Shown here piece after piece: positions 26,001-33,807 of a DNA stretch of 64,000 nt. Under the pieces are notes generated by a model that worked only from the letters and a program-made list of their open reading frames with translations, did not search any database and was not told the origin of the DNA. A program made the position numbers and the translations under genes. The number at the start of each line of letters is the position of its first letter. The stretch's first letter is position 1. Source of the DNA: Paractinoplanes atraurantiacus (GTDB lineage Bacteria > Actinomycetota > Actinomycetes > Mycobacteriales > Micromonosporaceae); NCBI RefSeq assembly GCF_900215205.1, contig NZ_OBDY01000002.1, positions 143,867-207,866 of the forward strand, read 5' to 3'.

Positions 26001-27539
26001 TCACTTCTCGTCGAGTTGACCCCTCCTGTCGGCAGCGCGACCGCCCCGGGCCAGGACGGTTGGGTGCGGGTGACGGGGCAAACCGGGAGCACGAACGTTG
26101 CCGGCGGCCTTGACCCGGTCGCGGCCCTGATGCTTGGCCTCGTACAGGGCCTCGTCGGCGCGGGCGACGAGCTGCTCGGGAATCTCACGGCCGTCCCAGA
26201 GCGCGACACCGGCCGAGAAGCTCTGCCCCTGCGGGGTGGCCTCACGCATCCGGTCGAGGACGGCGGTCGCCGTCTCCAGCGACTGCCCGATCAGCAGGAC
26301 GCCGAACTCCTCACCGCCGTAGCGGGCCAACAGATCGCCCGCGCGCAGCTGATCGCGCCAGGCCGCCGCGGCCTCCTTGAGCAGGCGATCTCCCGCCGGG
26401 TGGCCGTGAGTGTCGTTGAACCGTTTGAAATGATCGATGTCCATCAGGGCCACCGCCACCGGCTCGCCCGAACGTGTCGCCTTGGCCATCTCCCGGCTGA
26501 GCTCCAGGTCCCAGGCGCGCCGGTTCGGAATCCCGGTCAGCGCGTCGTTGTGGGCCAGCGCCCGCAGCTGCGCGGCCTGGTCCTGCACGCGGGCGACCAG
26601 GCCGGCCATCCGGGCCAGCACGAGCAGGAACAGGATGACCGAGCTCAGCGCGATAGCCGGCCAGTCGATGCCCGAGGGGTCGGTGAAGCCCTGCACGGTC
26701 AGGACCGCGGGCGCCAACAGGGAGGCGGCCGCCAGCAGCGTGAGCCGGCCGGTGGTGATCCGTTCCGCGCGGTCGGGCGCCACTTCGGACAGAGCCCGCA
26801 TCGAAGGGTGCAGGGCCGCGGCGCCGAACAGCAGATACATGGCGATCCAGCCGACGTCCAGCAGGCCGTCACTGTAGGTCGTGAACAGGTTGACGACGGC
26901 GTAACCGACGTCGCTGACCAGCTCGGCGGCGATCCCGGCGATCACGAGGCGGTAGCTGGTGGTCCGCGCGCCCGGTGTGGTCAGAAGCCGTACCACCATG
27001 ATCAATAGCAGGAGGTCGCCGGCGGGGTAGGCCAGCGAAGCCAGCCGCTGGAGCAGGCCGAGGGATTCGTCGATCGCGATCGGCCGCATGAGAAACGACC
27101 AGGACAGCAGCGACAGGCTGGTGGAGACGATGGCCGCGTCGAGCAGACCGGCACGGTCGCGCCCGGAGATGCGGCCCTTGATGAGCTGGAACGCTCCGAT
27201 GGCGAACATCGGATAAGCCAGCAGGTACGGCACGTCGGCCGGCCCGGGGAAGTCCTCCCAGTTCCAGGAGAAGTACTGCAACTCGTAGACGACATCGCCC
27301 ACCGCCCACAGGGCCAGCGCACCGGCGAACCAGTACCAGGGCCCGGGCCGGCGCGGCCGGTTGCGGCGGACCCCGACCATGATGGCGGCGGCCGAGGCGA
27401 AACCGAACACGTTGTAGAGCGCCCAGGCCCACGGGTCGTCCGACGGCATGGCCAGGTAGACCCCGCCGGCCACGACACCGCTCACCAGCCACCACTGCCA
27501 CAGAGGCCGCCCACGTAAAGCATCCACGCCCGGTGCCAT
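26001..27539 (-). CDS. Membrane-bound diguanylate cyclase (GGDEF protein)
   Basis: A 512-residue protein with about nine or ten membrane helices in its first 340 residues (MASE-like, e.g. WWLVSGVVAGGVYLAM, LLGAAALHP-type segments), then a GGDEF domain (NDALTGIPNRRAWDLEL, ALMDIDHFKRFND). The active-site motif is intact (YGGEEFGVL), and an RAGD inhibitory-site motif lies five residues before it, so it should make cyclic di-GMP and be feedback-inhibited. The ATG at 27539 is chosen; earlier in-frame starts exist. It lies 15 bp downstream of the glycosidase start and in the same direction as a MEDS-ATPase gene. Confidence 0.88.
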   Translation of the reverse strand: MAPGVDALRGRPLWQWWLVSGVVAGGVYLAMPSDDPWAWALYNVFGFASAAAIMVGVRRNRPRRPGPWYWFAGALALWAVGDVVYELQYFSWNWEDFPGPADVPYLLAYPMFAIGAFQLIKGRISGRDRAGLLDAAIVSTSLSLLSWSFLMRPIAIDESLGLLQRLASLAYPAGDLLLLIMVVRLLTTPGARTTSYRLVIAGIAAELVSDVGYAVVNLFTTYSDGLLDVGWIAMYLLFGAAALHPSMRALSEVAPDRAERITTGRLTLLAAASLLAPAVLTVQGFTDPSGIDWPAIALSSVILFLLVLARMAGLVARVQDQAAQLRALAHNDALTGIPNRRAWDLELSREMAKATRSGEPVAVALMDIDHFKRFNDTHGHPAGDRLLKEAAAAWRDQLRAGDLLARYGGEEFGVLLIGQSLETATAVLDRMREATPQGQSFSAGVALWDGREIPEQLVARADEALYEAKHQGRDRVKAAGNVRAPGLPRHPHPTVLARGGRAADRRGQLDEK

Positions 27540-27580
27540 CGGCGCCCGACGGGTCGGTCTGACAAAAAGACTGGAGAATC

Positions 27581-28570
27581 TCAGGCGGGATTGCGGTTGG
27601 TGATCTCGAGCGGGAAGTGCATCCGGACGGAGGTGCATCCTGGCCGGGCGTGGGTGCTGACGGTGTCGGCGAGTTGCCGGGCGAGCCAGAGGCCGCGGCC
27701 GCCCGGGCCGGCGGCGGGTTCGGGCGGCCGGTAACCGGCGTCCGGCGGCAAGGGATACCCGCCGGCGTCGTCGGCCTGGACGACGAAGGTGTCACCGTGA
27801 TGCCAGAACCGGACGCGGACGGGGGCGGCGCCGTGTACCAAGCCGTTGGAGGCGGCCTCGGTGGCCGCCACGACGATGTCGTCGGCGGCTTCGCCGGTGA
27901 ACGGGGCCCGGCTGATCGACGAGCGCAGGGCGGCGCGGAGCCGGCCCAGTTCGGCGGCGTCGCCGAGCCGGAGATCCTGAGCGTTCCCGGGAACGTCGTC
28001 CAGGGACACTTCGTCACGGCCGGCCAGATATTCACCGGGTGGCCGGTACGTCCGGCTCGGAACCGGCCCGTCCTCGGTCAGTTCGTGGCCGTGGACCTCG
28101 CGGACCTCGTCGATGAGATCGGGTGGGTGGCGGCGGCTGTCCCAGACACAGGTCACCGGGCTTCCGTACGGGGCGTAGGTGTCGTTGCAGATCGACTCGT
28201 AGGCCAGGTATTCGGCGGCGCGGCTCGTGGACGTGGTGTCGCCGGCGCCCCCGGTGAGGTCGGGTTCGGCGATGACGTGGACGTGCCGCCCGTTCGCGTG
28301 CTCGGCGGCCAGATGACGGCGGAAACCTTCGTAGGCGAACCCGAGCCGCTGGTAGAAGCCGGTGGAGTCACCCCACTCCAGGGCGCCGCCGGCCGCGCCG
28401 AGCGAGCGGCGTACGGCGGTGGCGGTGTGGTCGCCGACCACCATGAAGACCGGCTCGCCGGCGCGCAGCAGCCGCCGCAGGTGGGGGACCAGCGCGGTGT
28501 CCACGGTGCGGGCGCCGTCCAGGACCAGAGCGGTGTGGCGGAACCTGTCCGCGTCAGCAGGTCGGCTCAT
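27581..28570 (-). CDS. MEDS-domain anti-sigma-factor-like ATPase
   Basis: A 329-residue protein. Residues 8-190 match MEDS (DcmR-type sensory) domains: FRHTALVLDG, LLRAGEPVFMVVGDH, HVIAEPDLTG. Residues 200-325 are a HATPase_c kinase-like domain of RsbW/SpoIIAB type: DIVVAATEAASNGLVHGAAP with the N-box Asn, and GPGGRGLWLARQLADTV with the glycine loop. In actinomycetes such MEDS-ATPase proteins are thought to act in sigma-factor or anti-sigma networks; partners are not visible here. It precedes the diguanylate cyclase gene by 41 bp. Confidence 0.83.
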   Translation of the reverse strand: MSRPADADRFRHTALVLDGARTVDTALVPHLRRLLRAGEPVFMVVGDHTATAVRRSLGAAGGALEWGDSTGFYQRLGFAYEGFRRHLAAEHANGRHVHVIAEPDLTGGAGDTTSTSRAAEYLAYESICNDTYAPYGSPVTCVWDSRRHPPDLIDEVREVHGHELTEDGPVPSRTYRPPGEYLAGRDEVSLDDVPGNAQDLRLGDAAELGRLRAALRSSISRAPFTGEAADDIVVAATEAASNGLVHGAAPVRVRFWHHGDTFVVQADDAGGYPLPPDAGYRPPEPAAGPGGRGLWLARQLADTVSTHARPGCTSVRMHFPLEITNRNPA

Positions 28571-28720
28571 GGTCCATGTCCTTCGTCCGGGTACGGCTGT
28601 GGAAGACGTACCCGGAGGGTGGCGTCGCACACCGGCCGCGCCCGATCAGGGCGGATAGCGGACCGGGACGACGGGAAAGAAGAGCCGATGACGATCACTG
28701 AACTGAGGCGCGCGACTGAG

Positions 28721-29527
28721 TCACCGGCGGCGGAGGCCAGGCTTCATGGTGGCGTGCGTGTCGGCGTACTCCCAAACGGTCTTGATCAGTGCTTGGGGAG
28801 TCTCGATCTGGGGCAGGTGGCCGGTTTCGGGAAGCACCGTGAACTGCGCGCCGGGGATGGCGGCGGCGAGGGACCGGCCGAACGCGGTGTCGCCGATCCG
28901 GTCGGCCTCGCCCCAGACGACCAGGGTCGGCGTCGTCACGCCGCTCAGGCGGCCGGCCAGCGTGGGGTCGGTCATCGCGCGCCCGGCGTACACCTCGAGG
29001 GCGGCGCGGTTGCCGGCCATCGCCTCGCGGACCGGCGGGGGCAGCCGGGCCGGGTCGATGCCGTACGTCTGCGGGTCGTGGTAACTGAGCGCGGCGAGCT
29101 CGGTGGGAGTGAGGGAGAAGAAGTCGGCGACCGGGTGGCCCGGCACCTCGATCCCGACCGCGTCGACCAGCACGTAGCTGCTGACCCGGGGTGAGTGCAG
29201 CAACGCCATTTCGGCGGCGATCCAGCCGCCGATCGAGTTGCCGATCACTGTGACGTCCTGCAGATCAAGAGCTTCGAGCAGGGTGGTGTACGTCGCGGCG
29301 AGCCCGGCGATCGAGTCGAGCGCGCCGGGGCGCGGGGTGCCGTTGAAGCCGGGGTGGACCGGGGTGAGCACACGCGCGTGCCGGGCGTCGGCGAGCCGGT
29401 CGGCCCAGGGGTTGACGGTGAGCGGCCCACCACCGCCGTGCAGCAGCAGGAACGGGTGGCCCTGGCCGCGTTCGGTGACGGTGACCTCGACGGGGCCGAG
29501 GCCGGGAACAGTGAGTGCGACATCCAT
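28721..29527 (-). CDS. Alpha/beta hydrolase
   Basis: A 268-residue alpha/beta-hydrolase with the oxyanion motif LLLHGGGGP, the nucleophile elbow VIGNSIGGW (Ser), an acid in VVWGEADRIGD and the catalytic His in LPETGHLPQIE. The substrate is not predictable; small esters or C-C bonded substrates are typical. Its start codon overlaps a perfect operator palindrome and it is divergent from a MarR gene, so MarR control is very likely. Confidence 0.87.
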   Translation of the reverse strand: MDVALTVPGLGPVEVTVTERGQGHPFLLLHGGGGPLTVNPWADRLADARHARVLTPVHPGFNGTPRPGALDSIAGLAATYTTLLEALDLQDVTVIGNSIGGWIAAEMALLHSPRVSSYVLVDAVGIEVPGHPVADFFSLTPTELAALSYHDPQTYGIDPARLPPPVREAMAGNRAALEVYAGRAMTDPTLAGRLSGVTTPTLVVWGEADRIGDTAFGRSLAAAIPGAQFTVLPETGHLPQIETPQALIKTVWEYADTHATMKPGLRRR

Positions 29528-29557
29528 ATAAGGAACCTTAGTTCAGGTTCCTTATAT
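29526..29557. promoter_or_regulatory. MarR operator: perfect 13-bp inverted repeat
   Basis: ATATAAGGAACCT at 29526-29538 is repeated in inverse as AGGTTCCTTATAT at 29545-29557, with a 6-bp spacer. It lies between the hydrolase and MarR genes and overlaps the hydrolase start codon. A 32-bp perfect dyad beside a MarR gene is a strong operator candidate; occupancy would block both divergent genes. Confidence 0.9.
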
Positions 29558-29583
29558 CAACAACCTTGCGATAGCCTCCGGTG

Positions 29584-29997
29584 ATGAGTAGCTCTCTCCA
29601 GCAGGTCGGCCTGGCCGTCAAGCGACTCCAGTGGCGCCACCACCGCGAGGCGAACCGGCGCCTGGCCCCGCTGGGCCTGTCCCTGGTGCAGTGGGACACG
29701 CTGCGCCACCTGCACGCCAACCCCGGCGCCTCGCTGCACCGGCTGGCCGAGCTGACCTTCCAGACCGACCAGTCCATGGGCGAGCTCGCCAAGCGCATGG
29801 TCGACCGCGGCCTCATCGAGCGGGTCGGCGGCCCCGGCCGCAAGGTCCAGCACCAGCTCACCCCCACCGGCGACGACCTGCGCCGGGCCGGGGGCGAGGC
29901 CGTCGACGCCGTCCTCACCGAGTCCCTCGGCCGGCTCAGCCCCGACGAGCGCGAAACCCTTCACGACCTGCTCCTGAAGGCGGCTGAGCCGTCATGA
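29584..29997 (+). CDS. MarR family transcriptional regulator
   Basis: A 137-residue winged-helix regulator: LSLVQWDTLRHLHANPGASL, then RLAELTFQTDQSMGELAKRM with the recognition helix, and wing residues RVGGPGRKVQHQLTPTG. It starts at ATG 29584 (GTG 29581 also possible), 26 bp after a perfect inverted repeat. It probably represses itself and the divergent hydrolase gene. Its end overlaps the end of the convergent LysR gene by about 60 bp. Confidence 0.9.
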   Translation: MSSSLQQVGLAVKRLQWRHHREANRRLAPLGLSLVQWDTLRHLHANPGASLHRLAELTFQTDQSMGELAKRMVDRGLIERVGGPGRKVQHQLTPTGDDLRRAGGEAVDAVLTESLGRLSPDERETLHDLLLKAAEPS

Positions 29998-30841
29998 AGC
30001 GCCGGGCGAAGGCGATGAGATCCGGTACGGCGGGATGGCTCGGCGGTTGCCTCCAGGCCAGGCGGACCGGGACGACCGGCACGTCGGCGAGCGGGAGGTA
30101 GGCGACGGCCGGATTCGGGTACGCCGCCGCGGTGGCGGTGGTGGTGACGCCGACCGCGGTGCCGGCGGCGATGGCCGCGATCCAGTCGTCGGTGTTGGCC
30201 ACCTCGACGGTGTCGTTCGGAGCGGCGTCCGGAGGCCAGAGGCCCAGGGTCGCGGTGCCGGCGATGGTGTTGACGGCGATCGGCTTGCCGACGAGCTCGT
30301 GCAGGGTGAGACGTGCCTTCCGGGTGAGAAAGCTGTCGGCGGCGACGGCGGCGACGCGCGGCTCGAACAGGAGGACCACCGTGGCCACCTCGGCCGGCAG
30401 GTCGACATCACCCCGGATGACGGCGACGTCGACGGTGCCGTGGTCCAGCCCGGCGGTGCGATCGTCGACGCGCAGGAGCTGCAGAGGCGTGTCCGGGTGC
30501 TCCTGCTTCCAGCGTCGCAGCAGTGGCGTGGTGTGTTCGCCCAGTGCCGACCAGGCGTGGCCGAGGCGCAGGGGCCACGTCCCGGCGCGGGCCGGGTCCA
30601 GTGCCTCGTCGACGGCCGTGACCGCGGCCGCGGCTCGCGGCCGGAAAGCGTGTCCGGCGGCGGTGAGCTCGAGGTGATGGGTGGACCGGTCGATCAGGCG
30701 GGCACCGAGGTGCGCCTCCAGCTGGCGCAGCGTGCGGGAGAGCGCGGGTTGCGTCACGTGCAGCCGGGCCGCCGCCCCGGTGATGGTGCCTTCGGCCGCG
30801 ATGGCGAGGAAGGCGCGCAGATGCCGCAGCTCCACGGTCAT
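29936..30841 (-). CDS. LysR family transcriptional regulator
   Basis: A 301-residue regulator with the N-terminal LysR HTH (ELRHLRAFLAIAAEGTITGA, LHVTQPALSRTLRQLE) and a periplasmic-binding-protein-like effector domain (LRLGHAWSALGEHTTPLLRR, VDVAVIRGDV). It is divergent from an EamA-type transporter gene 69 bp away, the usual arrangement for a LysR regulator and its target. The last 20 residues (PPSGAGREGF) overlap the MarR gene and may be extra. Confidence 0.9.
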   Translation of the reverse strand: MTVELRHLRAFLAIAAEGTITGAAARLHVTQPALSRTLRQLEAHLGARLIDRSTHHLELTAAGHAFRPRAAAAVTAVDEALDPARAGTWPLRLGHAWSALGEHTTPLLRRWKQEHPDTPLQLLRVDDRTAGLDHGTVDVAVIRGDVDLPAEVATVVLLFEPRVAAVAADSFLTRKARLTLHELVGKPIAVNTIAGTATLGLWPPDAAPNDTVEVANTDDWIAAIAAGTAVGVTTTATAAAYPNPAVAYLPLADVPVVPVRLAWRQPPSHPAVPDLIAFARRFMTAQPPSGAGREGFRARRG

Positions 30842-30910
30842 AACGACAGAGCATAACCGCAGCAAATTCGGCATTTCTGCTGTCGAGAGCTGACTCTTAG
30901 CGTCGACCGC

Positions 30911-31819
30911 ATGACCAACTCCTTCGCCTCCACAGGGCTGGTATTGGGGGCCTTGCTGTCGGGTCCGTTCGGCGGCGCGACAGCGGCGCTGCTGTTCCCC
31001 CGGGCCGGGGTGGACGGAGTCGTGACACTGCGGCTGACGATCGCGGCGCTCGTGCTGCTGGCGGGGTGCCGGCCCCGCGTGCGCGGATATCGGCGCGCGG
31101 ACTGGTTGCTGATCGGCGCTTTCGGTGCGGCGCTGGCCGGCATGAACACGCTGGCCTACCACGCGATCGCGCAGATCCCGCTCGGTCCCGTGGTGATGCT
31201 GGAGGTGCTGGGACCGCTCGTGCTGTCGGTGGTGACCGGCCGCCGCGCGGCGAGTTGGCTGTGGGCCGGCCTGGCCGCCGCCGGGGTGGCGTTGCTGAGC
31301 AGCGCCGGATTCGATCGGCTCACCCCGGCGGGGATCGGCTTCGCGGCCGCGGCGGGAGCTGTTTGGGCCGGATACATCATGGCCAGCGCCCGGGCCGGTC
31401 AACGCTTCCCCCGGGCCGACGGCCTGGCCCTGGCCATGACCGCCGCCGCGGTCATCACTCTTCCCTTCGGCGCCGCCACAGCGGGAACCACCCTGGTGAA
31501 CCCTTCCGTTCTGGCGATGGGCGCGGCGGTGGCGCTGTTGTCCTCAGCGTTGCCCTACACGCTGGAGTTGCTGGCACTGCGCCGGATGCCCACCACGACC
31601 TTCGCCGTACTGATGAGCCTGGGGCCCGCCGTCGCCGCGATCGCCGGCTATGTCGTCCTGCGCCAGCAGCTCACCCCGGTTGAAGGGCTGGCCATCGCGC
31701 TGGTCGTCGCGGCCAACGTCGGCGCCGTCCGGACGCGGTCGGTGCCGGGTCAGCGTGCGCCTGTGCCCGGCCAGGAGATGTCGCCGGTGAACGGGGAGAA
31801 GTCGAGCCACAGGTACTGA
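30911..31819 (+). CDS. EamA/DMT family transporter (RhtA-like)
   Basis: A 302-residue membrane protein with ten predicted helices in two EamA repeats (VLGALLSGPFGGATAALLF; AAGAVWAGYIMASARAGQRF). Relatives export amino acids or small metabolites. It is divergent from a LysR gene that probably regulates it. The C-terminal 20 residues (GQRAPVPGQEMSPVNGEKSS) are non-membrane and lie in the 70-bp convergent overlap with the SnoaL-like gene. Confidence 0.86.
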   Translation: MTNSFASTGLVLGALLSGPFGGATAALLFPRAGVDGVVTLRLTIAALVLLAGCRPRVRGYRRADWLLIGAFGAALAGMNTLAYHAIAQIPLGPVVMLEVLGPLVLSVVTGRRAASWLWAGLAAAGVALLSSAGFDRLTPAGIGFAAAAGAVWAGYIMASARAGQRFPRADGLALAMTAAAVITLPFGAATAGTTLVNPSVLAMGAAVALLSSALPYTLELLALRRMPTTTFAVLMSLGPAVAAIAGYVVLRQQLTPVEGLAIALVVAANVGAVRTRSVPGQRAPVPGQEMSPVNGEKSSHRY

Positions 31820-32094
31820 AAGGTGCGGTTGGTGAAGACCCAGCCGTCCCGCGTGCGCCGGAACGTGTCGGTCCACACCCCGTTGTTCCGGTAGTAGCTC
31901 TCGCCGGGACCGCGGGCGGCTTCGTGGCACATCGAACGGGTGGTGGCCGTGTCACCGATGACCCAGGTGGCGTCCTCGGACCACCGGGCGCGGAAGGCGT
32001 CGTAATCGCCGCGGACGGCGACATCGGCGAATCGGACGATGGCGTCGCGGACGGCGGCCTCGTCGATGAGGTGAGCGATAGCGCTGTTTGTCAT
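31750..32094 (-). CDS. SnoaL-like/nuclear-transport-factor-2 fold protein
   Basis: A 114-residue protein: AVRDAIVRFADVAVRGDYDA, FRARWSEDATWVIGD and FTNRTFQYLWLDF fit the cone-shaped NTF2-like fold of SnoaL-4 proteins (dehydratase or isomerase-like small enzymes, or ligand binders). I chose the ATG at 32094. It is divergent from an XRE regulator, which may control it. No catalytic assignment is possible. Confidence 0.75.
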   Translation of the reverse strand: MTNSAIAHLIDEAAVRDAIVRFADVAVRGDYDAFRARWSEDATWVIGDTATTRSMCHEAARGPGESYYRNNGVWTDTFRRTRDGWVFTNRTFQYLWLDFSPFTGDISWPGTGAR

Positions 32095-32195
32095 GTGTTC
32101 ATGGTTCGGCGGAAGAAAGGGACGTACCAGAGAAGGGTTGACGGTAGGAAAACCTTTACCACCCTCGCCTTCGGGCCGCGCGACAGAATAGGTCC

Positions 32196-32939
32196 ATGAG
32201 CGCGGGCAAAGCCGGACTAGGAGCGACATTGCGCGCCTGGCGCGACCGGCTGACCCCGGCCGCGGTGGGGCTGCCCCAGGGCGGGACGCGCCGGGCCGAC
32301 GGTCTGCGCCGGGAAGAGGTCGCCGCCCTGGCCGGCATCTCGGTCGACTATGTCGTCCGTCTCGAGCAGGGCCGCGTCACCACCCCGTCCGCTCAGGTGG
32401 TCGCCGCGCTCGCCCGCGCTCTTCAGCTGACCCACACCGAACGCGACCATCTGTACCGGCTGGCGCATCTGGAGCCGCCGGCGGACGGCCAGATCTCGCG
32501 CCATCCGTCGTCGACACCACCGGCGCTGCGCAACTTCGCGCGGGACACCTTCCCGGTCGATGACCACACACCGCGGCTCGCGCAGTGGCCGGTGACCTCG
32601 GATGCCGGCGACGCGGTGGAGGCCGCCGTCGTCTCGGACCTGCGCCGCGCCACCGGGCGCTTTCCCGGTGACCGCGGACTGGCCCGCCTCATCCGGGACC
32701 TGACCGCGGGCAACGAGCGCTTCGCGCAGCTGTGGCGGGCCGGGGCGGTCGGCGCCCATCGCGAGGACCACAAGATCGTCGCGCATCCGGAGGTCGGGCC
32801 GATCGAGGTCGACTGCGACGTCATGCGGGACGGCGACGAGGATCTGAAAGTGGTGATCCTGACCGCGGCGCCGGGCACCGATGACGACACCAAGATGCGC
32901 CTGGCGCTGGTGGCTGGTGTCGCCGGCCCCGCGCATTGA
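32196..32939 (+). CDS. XRE/MmyB-type regulator with shortened ligand domain
   Basis: A 247-residue regulator with an N-terminal XRE HTH (RRADGLRREEVAALAGISVD, YVVRLEQGRVTTPS) as in MmyB-like proteins. The C-terminal domain retains DLRRATGRFPGDRGLARLIR, HPEVGPIEVDCDVM and the final VVILTAAPGT, but lacks the central stretch with the usual LAWN-type motif: NFARDTFPVDDH leads almost directly to the later helix. About 40-50 residues appear deleted, which should remove part of the fatty-acid-like ligand pocket. Divergent from the SnoaL-like gene. Confidence 0.83.
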   Translation: MSAGKAGLGATLRAWRDRLTPAAVGLPQGGTRRADGLRREEVAALAGISVDYVVRLEQGRVTTPSAQVVAALARALQLTHTERDHLYRLAHLEPPADGQISRHPSSTPPALRNFARDTFPVDDHTPRLAQWPVTSDAGDAVEAAVVSDLRRATGRFPGDRGLARLIRDLTAGNERFAQLWRAGAVGAHREDHKIVAHPEVGPIEVDCDVMRDGDEDLKVVILTAAPGTDDDTKMRLALVAGVAGPAH

Positions 32940-33081
32940 CGGGTGCCGGGCCCGGCGGCCTCCTCGGTCCGGATGCTCAACCCGGGACAGACAGAAGGGC
33001 GGCGGACCGTCCATCATCGACAGCGCCGTGCGGCGCGTGTGGCCGGCGGCCGGTTGAGCTCATCCTGACGGAAGGAACTCC

Positions 33082-33741
33082 ATGTCCAACCTCACCAGGC
33101 CGCGGAAGCGGATTCTCGGCTCGTTCGTCGCCGCCATGATCGTGGCGCTGTGGGCGGTGCCCGGCGACGCCACCGCTTCCCCGACACGATTCGACCCGCT
33201 CCGCCCGCGCGTGGTCGTGGCCCAGCGGCCGGCGCTGGCTCCCACGATCCCGTCGTTCGCCGTCGACCTGCCCGACATCCCGCCGGGTGCCACGTTCCGC
33301 GACACCGAGGTCCTCGCGGGCTTCGGCTGCACCGGCGGCAACCAGTCGCCCGCCCTGCGGTGGCGCGGCGCGCCGGCCGGCACCAAGGGCTTCCTGGTCA
33401 CGTTGTTCGATGTGGACGCACCCACCAGCAGCGGCTTCTGGCACTGGACGGTGTTCAACATCCCCGGCACCGCCACTTCGCTGCCGGCCGGTGCCGGCAC
33501 GCCGGGCAACGCCGGTCTGCCCGCGCCCGCGGTGCTGGCCCGCAGCGACTTCGGGCTGAGCGGCTACGGCGGCCCGTGCCCGCCGGCCGGCGAGCGGCCC
33601 CACCGGTACACCTTCACCGTGGTCGCGCTCGACACGGCCGATCTGCAGATCCCGGCCGACCTGCCGACCGCCGCGATCAACGTGGTGATGCGCACGCACG
33701 CGCTGGCCATGGCGACCCGGGTGGTCCCGTACGGTCGCTGA
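33082..33741 (+). CDS. Secreted YbhB/YbcL (PEBP) family protein
   Basis: A 219-residue preprotein with a signal peptide (RKRILGSFVAAMIVALWAVP). The mature domain is phosphatidylethanolamine-binding-protein-like: GGNQSPALRWRGAPAGTKGF, VTLFDVDAPTSSGFWHWTVF and YGGPCPPAGERPHRYTFTVV, including the D-x-D-x-P and GxxCPPxxxxPHRY ligand-site motifs. Bacterial members have no firmly known role. A strong hairpin terminator follows its stop. Confidence 0.88.
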   Translation: MSNLTRPRKRILGSFVAAMIVALWAVPGDATASPTRFDPLRPRVVVAQRPALAPTIPSFAVDLPDIPPGATFRDTEVLAGFGCTGGNQSPALRWRGAPAGTKGFLVTLFDVDAPTSSGFWHWTVFNIPGTATSLPAGAGTPGNAGLPAPAVLARSDFGLSGYGGPCPPAGERPHRYTFTVVALDTADLQIPADLPTAAINVVMRTHALAMATRVVPYGR

Positions 33742-33754
33742 CCCTGCTCCGCGT

Positions 33755-33788
33755 CGCGGCCCGGCATCCCTCGGGAGGCCGGGCCGCG
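33755..33788. terminator. Shared hairpin terminator between convergent genes
   Basis: CGCGGCCCGGC (33755-33765) and GCCGGGCCGCG (33778-33788) form an 11-bp perfect stem with a 12-base loop, between the convergent PEBP and antiporter genes. No U-tract follows, as is common in actinomycetes. Confidence 0.75.
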
Positions 33789-33807
33789 GTCCGTGCGGCG
33801 CGGGGTC

